DNA from: Flavobacterium sp. ACN6
Lineage (GTDB): Bacteria > Bacteroidota > Bacteroidia > Flavobacteriales > Flavobacteriaceae
Reading direction: 5' to 3'
DNA length: 64,000 bases
NCBI RefSeq assembly: GCF_002304005.1
Contig: NZ_MRCQ01000011.1
Location: 62,001 to 126,000, forward strand
Shown: in pieces, positions 59,247-64,000 of the stretch
Layout: the number at the start of each line of letters is the position of its first letter
Numbering within the stretch: the first letter of the stretch is position 1
Notes under the pieces: generated by a model
What the model was told of the DNA's origin: nothing
What the model saw: only the letters and a program-made list of their open reading frames with translations
Databases searched by the model: none
Translations under genes and position numbers: made by a program

Positions 59247-60152
59247 TTAAGCGATATATTTATTACGGAGCTCCTGATAATAGCTATTAAAACTATCAAT
59301 TTGTTTTCTGGAAACGGGAATTTTTATACTGGTTTCATTAAAGGATAATAAGTAGCCTTGAGAATTTCCAGATACTTTTTCAACTTTAAACATATTGACT
59401 AAGTAGGTTCTATGACATCTAAAAAAGTGCGGATAATTGGTTACCTGAGTTTCAAATTGAGTTAAAGAAATTCTTTTTACTTCTGTAGAAATTTGGCGGC
59501 CGTCAAATTTAGTTAACTCGATATAGTTACCATCTGCTTTTGCAAAAAGTAATTGATCTATATCTAAACTGAAGTCATCCTGCTTTACCTGTGTGCTGAT
59601 AAAAAGATTAGGCTTAAAAATTGTTTTTTCTGGCTCAACTGCCAGCGGAATAAATTGAAGAAAAAATGGAGATCCTTTTTTTGCTTCAAAATAGAAACTA
59701 GATAATCTCAGAAAAAAATAGAAAAAAATACCCGCAACAAGACAATTTCTGATTTCTTCAAACAAATAATTCCAAGACCAGTTGTTGGGATTGTTATAGA
59801 GTAAATCCCGTATCAAGAAACTTCCTGTGCCAATTAACACTAATAGTACTCCTATCTGAATGTATTCTTGAAGTAAAGTCCATTTCGTTTGATTTTTCGT
59901 TTTTCTGAAATAATTCAATACACCGAAATAAACAAATAAAATAAGTGCCGGAACTAAAGCATGAAAAAAGCAAATGAACAAATAATGCATCTTGAGTTCT
60001 GGATCGTAGACTCCAAATGGTTTAAACAATAACAGAAATATTAGAATGATAAAAAACACAATAACAGAGCTTTTGATAAGATTTTGAGACTGATATCGAT
60101 CTGGATATGCAAGTTCCTTTCTTAAATGTTCTGTATTGATGTAAAATGTCAT
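59247..60152 (-). CDS. LytTR DNA-binding protein with membrane region
   Basis: About 301 residues from the ATG at 60152 (MTFYINTEHLR). An earlier start at 60188 adds twelve residues with no supporting feature. The N-terminal half has four transmembrane helices (about residues 33-160). The C-terminal 110 residues are a LytTR DNA-binding domain: IDQLLFAKADGNYIELTKFDGRQIS, FFRCHRTYLVNMFKVEKVSGNSQG, and KIPVSRKQIDSFNSYY. Membrane-anchored LytTR proteins of this type are common in Bacteroidota and respond to unknown signals. It precedes the acyltransferase-3 gene and may control it. Confidence 0.9.
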   Translation of the reverse strand: MTFYINTEHLRKELAYPDRYQSQNLIKSSVIVFFIILIFLLLFKPFGVYDPELKMHYLFICFFHALVPALILFVYFGVLNYFRKTKNQTKWTLLQEYIQIGVLLVLIGTGSFLIRDLLYNNPNNWSWNYLFEEIRNCLVAGIFFYFFLRLSSFYFEAKKGSPFFLQFIPLAVEPEKTIFKPNLFISTQVKQDDFSLDIDQLLFAKADGNYIELTKFDGRQISTEVKRISLTQFETQVTNYPHFFRCHRTYLVNMFKVEKVSGNSQGYLLSFNETSIKIPVSRKQIDSFNSYYQELRNKYIA

Positions 60153-60628
60153 ATGCCTTTTTGGGTTTAAAAATACAAAAAATAGCATGGCTTGCTTTTT
60201 TTGTTGTAATAGAAAAAATCTCTTTCAATAAATTTTAGGTCATTTTTCTAATTTGAAAACAATAAAATATATTCCTCATGAAAGAAAAAAGCTAAAAAAG
60301 AAGATATTCTTCTATGTTTACAATCTTTTTAATTAAAAGTCACTTACTTTTAGGTAACTACTTTAAGTTCTATTTCTTAAGAGATTTCAATTTTAAACTT
60401 TAGAATTAGACACTAGTGTTTTGGAAACAAAAAACCATAAAACCTGGTCTAAAATTATTCATTACTAACTATGAATAAACACTTTAACACTAAAAAATAT
60501 ATATTCTCTAACTTAGTTTTTTTATTTAAAAGGTATGTCAAATTATAAAAAATGAACGTAACAAAATAACAAATTACGTTCATAAAAAGACATAATCGGG
60601 AAGCAGAAAATTGTTATTCAAAAAATCT
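60153..60628. other. Divergent spacer before siderophore receptor
   Basis: A 476-bp AT-rich gap with no ORF of interest. At 60344-60357 lies TTACTTTTAGGTAA, close to the TTACCTAAAGG motif upstream of the HxlR gene (57227). The promoter and Fur-like palindrome lie just after this spacer. Confidence 0.5.
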
Positions 60629-60661
60629 TATTTGGATTTAATCTAAATAGATATAAATTTG
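60629..60661 (+). promoter_or_regulatory. Fur-box-like palindrome over siderophore receptor promoter
   Basis: TATTTGGATT-T-AATCTAAATA (60629-60649) is a near-perfect 21-bp palindrome (one mismatch), and TAAATTTG (60654-60661) is an exact -7 box. The palindrome thus occupies the -10 to -33 interval, 36 bp before the ATG. Position and target gene make an iron-dependent Fur-type repressor the best candidate. Confidence 0.6.
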
Positions 60662-60684
60662 CGGTCTAAAAATAAATAACCGCC

Positions 60685-63129
60685 ATGAAGTTTACATTCT
60701 CATTATTGCTGCTTGCCGTTTTTAATATTGGCTTGGCTCAGAATGCCAAAATTACCGGAAAAATTGTTTCCGAAAATAACGAAGCTGTTTCCTATGCTTC
60801 GGTTTCCATAAAAAGTCTTAAAAAAAATACAGTTTCTGATGACAAAGGAAATTTTGAAATCAGTAATCTTGCTGCTGGAAGCTATACCGTTTATTTCTCG
60901 GCAATGGGATTTACTGTTGAACAAAAAAACATCGAACTAAATGAAAATGAAAGTCTTGATCTCTCTGTAGTTTTAAAAGAAAACATCAATACTTTACAAA
61001 CAGTTGAAATTACAGGACGTAAAGAGAAATCGTATCGAAATACAAAATCGTTTATAGGAGCAAAAACAGAAATTGCTCTAAAAGATTTACCGCAGGCAGT
61101 ATCTTATGCGACCAAGGAGTTAATCGCAGATCAGGGTTCTATCCGCGTAGGCGAAGTGGTAAAAAACTTCAGCGGGGTAAGTCAGTTTACTTTTTATGAT
61201 GATATTTCGATTAGAGGTTTTAGAATAAACGGAGGAAGTAACACACAGCTGCTTAACGGAATGCGAACTTCTACAGGTTTCTGGAAACAGCCGCTTGCCA
61301 ATTATCTGGAGCGTGTTGAAGTTTTAAAAGGGCCTTCTTCTGCTTTGTTTGGAAACGCTTCTCCTGGAGGAGTTATAAACAGAGTTACCAAAAAACCTTT
61401 GGATCAGGCGGCTAACAGCGTGAGTTTTTCTACCGGAAGTTTTAATACTTTAAGAGCTTTGGCCGATTTTACAGGACCATTGACTGAAGATAAATCGCTT
61501 TTATACCGATTGAATTTAGGTTATGAAAATGCAAATTCTTTTAGAGATTTACAATTTGATAAAAATATTGTCCTTGCTCCTTCCCTTTCCTTTCTTCCAA
61601 ATGACAAAACCAGTGTGAATTTTGATTTAATTTATACAAGTTCAAAAAGTATACTGGATCGTGGACAATCGACGTATGAAAATAATTTATACTCTACCAA
61701 AACATCCAACTCTTTAAACTCTACAAATGATTATTTAAATGAAGAAACTTACATTGTAACGACTTCCTTAAATCATCAGTTTTCAGATCGTTTATCATTT
61801 TCTGGATCTTATATCCGAACAGGTTATACAGAAGATCTTTTAGAGCATCGCGGTGCTAATAAATATGCCTCTGCGGGCGATGGAACTACGATTCCAACTT
61901 CTATTGAAATGCAGGTTTTTATGCGTAAACGTAAACGCTATATTGATAATCTTTCGACCTTTTTTAAATACGAAGCCAAAACTGGAGCTTTAGACCATAA
62001 CCTGATTTTGGGTTACGATTATGCGCAAGAGCAAGTACCAGCGGGAGGTTCGCAACTGCAGGCGACAGGATATAGAAATGCTGCTAATACTGGATCAATT
62101 GCAACTTACAACCCTGCTAATAAAGCTAATTATTTATTGGATGCCAAAGGAAATCCGGTACCAAACGTAGCGCATTTTGACTTGACCAATCCGTCTGGAT
62201 CACAACAGTTAAAAGACATGAGTAAGTATTTTTATGCGGCTCGCCCTTTTGATCCTACTTTTTATTCATTGTACGGAGTTTACCTTCAGGATCATATTAA
62301 ATTTGGTGCATTTCAGGCTTTAATTGGAGTGCGTTACGACGAATACACGGATAAGGAAAACTATAAAAAAGCTGCAGAAAACAAGGTAAAACAACACTCG
62401 TTTTTACCACGATTCGGACTTACTTATACGCTAAATCCAAATATTAACTTATACGGAACTTATGTAAAAGGATACAATCCGCAGACGGCTTCTTCTTTAT
62501 CAAATCCAAATTCTGGAGGGCCTTTCGATCCGTTAGAAAGCAATATGATTGAGTTTGGAGGAAAATCTTCATGGTTTAAAGAGAAACTTTTTGTAACCGT
62601 TGCGGTTTTCAAAATTCAGCAGAAAAACACTTTATATCCGGCAAACGATATAACAAATCCTGATTTAATGCGTGCGATAGGTGAAGAAGAATCTAAAGGT
62701 ATCGAAATTGATTTGAACGGAAATATCACAAGAAACTGGAGTATCTCTGCTGCTTATTCATATAACGAAGCTGCAATTTCTGATAGTCCAATCGAATCTG
62801 AAATTGGAAGACAAAAACCAAACACGCCTCGTCAGCAGGGAAATTTATGGACACGTTATAATTTTACAGACGGAGCGTTAAAAGATTTTGGTCTTGGTTT
62901 TGGAACTAATTTTGCCACTACGCGTACATTAAGCCAAACAGACACTCAGACAATTCCAGGTTACACTTTATTTAATGCTGCATTGTATTACAACATCAAT
63001 AAATTTAAAATTCAGGTAAATGCTAATAACATATTAAACAAAACCTATTGGGTTGGTGGTTATGATTTTATTCGTTTGTTCCCAGGTGCGCCTTCAAACT
63101 GGCTTTTAACTCTTGGTTATTCGTTTTAA
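60685..63129 (+). CDS. TonB-dependent siderophore receptor
   Basis: An 814-residue outer-membrane receptor. A signal peptide (LLLLAVFNIGLAQ) is followed by a carboxypeptidase-regulatory-like domain (ITGKIVSENNEAVSYASVSI, about 20-105). The plug is about 130-235: FIGAKTEIALKDLPQAVSYATKELIADQGSIRV, with VVKNFSGVSQFTFYDDISIRGFRI and VEVLKGPSSALFGNASPGGVINRVTKKP. The barrel ends with LLTLGYSF (terminal Phe). The plug motifs are those of FhuA/FpvA-type ferri-siderophore receptors. The Fur-like site and the downstream PepSY protein, 44 bp later, support a role in iron uptake. The siderophore is unknown. Confidence 0.95.
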   Translation: MKFTFSLLLLAVFNIGLAQNAKITGKIVSENNEAVSYASVSIKSLKKNTVSDDKGNFEISNLAAGSYTVYFSAMGFTVEQKNIELNENESLDLSVVLKENINTLQTVEITGRKEKSYRNTKSFIGAKTEIALKDLPQAVSYATKELIADQGSIRVGEVVKNFSGVSQFTFYDDISIRGFRINGGSNTQLLNGMRTSTGFWKQPLANYLERVEVLKGPSSALFGNASPGGVINRVTKKPLDQAANSVSFSTGSFNTLRALADFTGPLTEDKSLLYRLNLGYENANSFRDLQFDKNIVLAPSLSFLPNDKTSVNFDLIYTSSKSILDRGQSTYENNLYSTKTSNSLNSTNDYLNEETYIVTTSLNHQFSDRLSFSGSYIRTGYTEDLLEHRGANKYASAGDGTTIPTSIEMQVFMRKRKRYIDNLSTFFKYEAKTGALDHNLILGYDYAQEQVPAGGSQLQATGYRNAANTGSIATYNPANKANYLLDAKGNPVPNVAHFDLTNPSGSQQLKDMSKYFYAARPFDPTFYSLYGVYLQDHIKFGAFQALIGVRYDEYTDKENYKKAAENKVKQHSFLPRFGLTYTLNPNINLYGTYVKGYNPQTASSLSNPNSGGPFDPLESNMIEFGGKSSWFKEKLFVTVAVFKIQQKNTLYPANDITNPDLMRAIGEEESKGIEIDLNGNITRNWSISAAYSYNEAAISDSPIESEIGRQKPNTPRQQGNLWTRYNFTDGALKDFGLGFGTNFATTRTLSQTDTQTIPGYTLFNAALYYNINKFKIQVNANNILNKTYWVGGYDFIRLFPGAPSNWLLTLGYSF

Positions 63130-63173
63130 AAAGCTTTAATTATATTTGGAAATATTTTTCCGCATCCTTTTAC

Positions 63174-64000
63174 ATGAACAAAACATTTAAAAAAAACATT
63201 GGTTTTTTACATTTATGGCTCGGACTTTCGTCCGGGCTTATTGTATTTATAGTAGCTCTAACTGGAAGCATTTTAGTTTTTGAAAAAGAAATTGATGCTT
63301 TCATAAATCCTGAATTTTATAAAGTTTCGACTGTCGGAACAAAAAAAATACCTGTAGATTTTTACGTTAATGCCATTCAGAAAAAATATAAAATAACCGA
63401 ATTAGATCGCATTCAAACTTATCACGATCCGGAAAGAAGTGTAATTATTTCTGGAACCGATGCCGACAAAAAGGATCAGATTTTCTCTATCGATCCATAT
63501 ACTGGAAAAGTATTAGCGTCAGTTCCTGAAAAAAGCAGGTTTTTCTCTGTCGTACTTGATTTGCACAGGCATTTAATTTTAGGAGAAGTTGGCAAATTTA
63601 TTACCGGCTGCAGTTGTCTTATTTTTGCTTTTATGCTCATTTCGGGTCTTATTTTATGGTGGCCGAAAAAAATAAAAAACCTTAAACAAAGATTAACCGT
63701 AAAATGGAGTGCTTCTTTTAAAAGAGTTAATTGGGATTTTCATTCGAATTTTGGTTTCTACAGCTTTTTATTTCTTCTAACAATATCGCTGACAGGACTA
63801 GCATGGTCTTTTAAATGGTTTGAAAGCGGGATTTATTTATTGGCAGATGGAACCACCAAAAAGCCTTCGGCAAAAGTAGAAAATCCGACGAAAGTCGATC
63901 CTAAACTTGAGAAAACGTTCTTTTATCAAAACATATTTTCAAAAACAGACAGCATATACACCTATAAAGGAGATACGCAAATCAGAATTCCTTCAGACAC
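63174..64000 (+). CDS. PepSY-associated transmembrane protein, 3' truncated
   Basis: The frame opens with ATG at 63174 and runs off the window end, 275 codons visible. The start MNKTFKKNIGFLHLWLGLSS is followed by a transmembrane helix (GLIVFIVALTGSILVF). Next come a PepSY-like segment (DAFINPEFYKVS, IFSIDPYTGKVLAS), DLHRHLILGEVGKFITGCSCLIFAFMLISGLILWWPKK with conserved His and Gly, and FHSNFGFYSFLFLLTISLTGLAWSFKWF. This is the PiuB/PepSY-TM family, found beside siderophore receptors and proposed to reduce ferric siderophores at the inner membrane. The missing C-terminus should add further helices. Confidence 0.88.
   Translation, partial: MNKTFKKNIGFLHLWLGLSSGLIVFIVALTGSILVFEKEIDAFINPEFYKVSTVGTKKIPVDFYVNAIQKKYKITELDRIQTYHDPERSVIISGTDADKKDQIFSIDPYTGKVLASVPEKSRFFSVVLDLHRHLILGEVGKFITGCSCLIFAFMLISGLILWWPKKIKNLKQRLTVKWSASFKRVNWDFHSNFGFYSFLFLLTISLTGLAWSFKWFESGIYLLADGTTKKPSAKVENPTKVDPKLEKTFFYQNIFSKTDSIYTYKGDTQIRIPSD

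Overview
The window looks like chromosomal DNA of a Flavobacterium-type member of the Bacteroidota, close to the F. johnsoniae group. This is inferred from low GC, many exact TAnnTTTG -7 promoter boxes, a SusC/SusD glycan-uptake locus, lipoproteins with acidic residues after the Cys, and spacers packed with family-typical intergenic repeats. No phage, integrase, transposase or CRISPR array is visible. Both window edges cut genes.

Layout. 1-5.9 kb: tripartite RND efflux operon (adaptor, pump, small membrane ORF, outer-membrane factor). 5.9-11.4 kb: repeat-rich spacers and small independent genes (Crp-like regulator, GNAT, DoxX, VOC, DinB, DUF1328). 11.4-21.1 kb: a GT4 glycosyltransferase with a C-terminal helical domain, an Mla-type lipid transport set (MlaE, MlaF, MlaD), then a coupled AsmA / iron-permease-like / FAD-oxidoreductase trio. 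21.1-26.1 kb: MarR-GNAT fusion with its own palindromic operator, AraC regulator, DNA glycosylase, DUF6526, beta-barrel protein. 26.4-38.3 kb: a polysaccharide utilisation locus (DUF5004-like lipoprotein, secreted binding-type protein, SusC, SusD, GH71/99-like, GH97) with a divergent membrane TPR regulator. 38.7-47.6 kb: sterol desaturase, glutamate dehydrogenase behind a Met/Cys-rich leader with attenuator-like structure, EamA exporter, MoxR/vWA pair split by a palindromic tandem repeat, and overlapping small genes. 47.6-53.8 kb: tandem repeat, J-domain/KTSC protein, a thioredoxin-family gene interrupted by an in-frame TGA, tRNA-Tyr, TetR+SDR, LuxR, DUF1349. 53.9-60.2 kb: hydrolase/acetyltransferase pair, AraC, SnoaL-like and HxlR genes, an alcohol dehydrogenase remnant, acyltransferase 3, LytTR. 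60.2-64 kb: a siderophore receptor under a Fur-box-like palindrome plus a PepSY membrane protein, an iron uptake unit.

Most notable: (1) the 29-codon leader upstream of gdh, with its own promoter, three alternative RNA structures and a terminator, reads like a sulfur-amino-acid attenuator in front of an unexpected gene; (2) the in-frame UGA in the DUF4369-thioredoxin gene; (3) four copies of a 20-bp palindrome inside a ~112-bp tandem repeat splitting the MoxR/vWA pair; (4) compact operator-promoter arrangements for MarR-GNAT and the siderophore receptor. All functions are inferred from sequence reading; no search was run.
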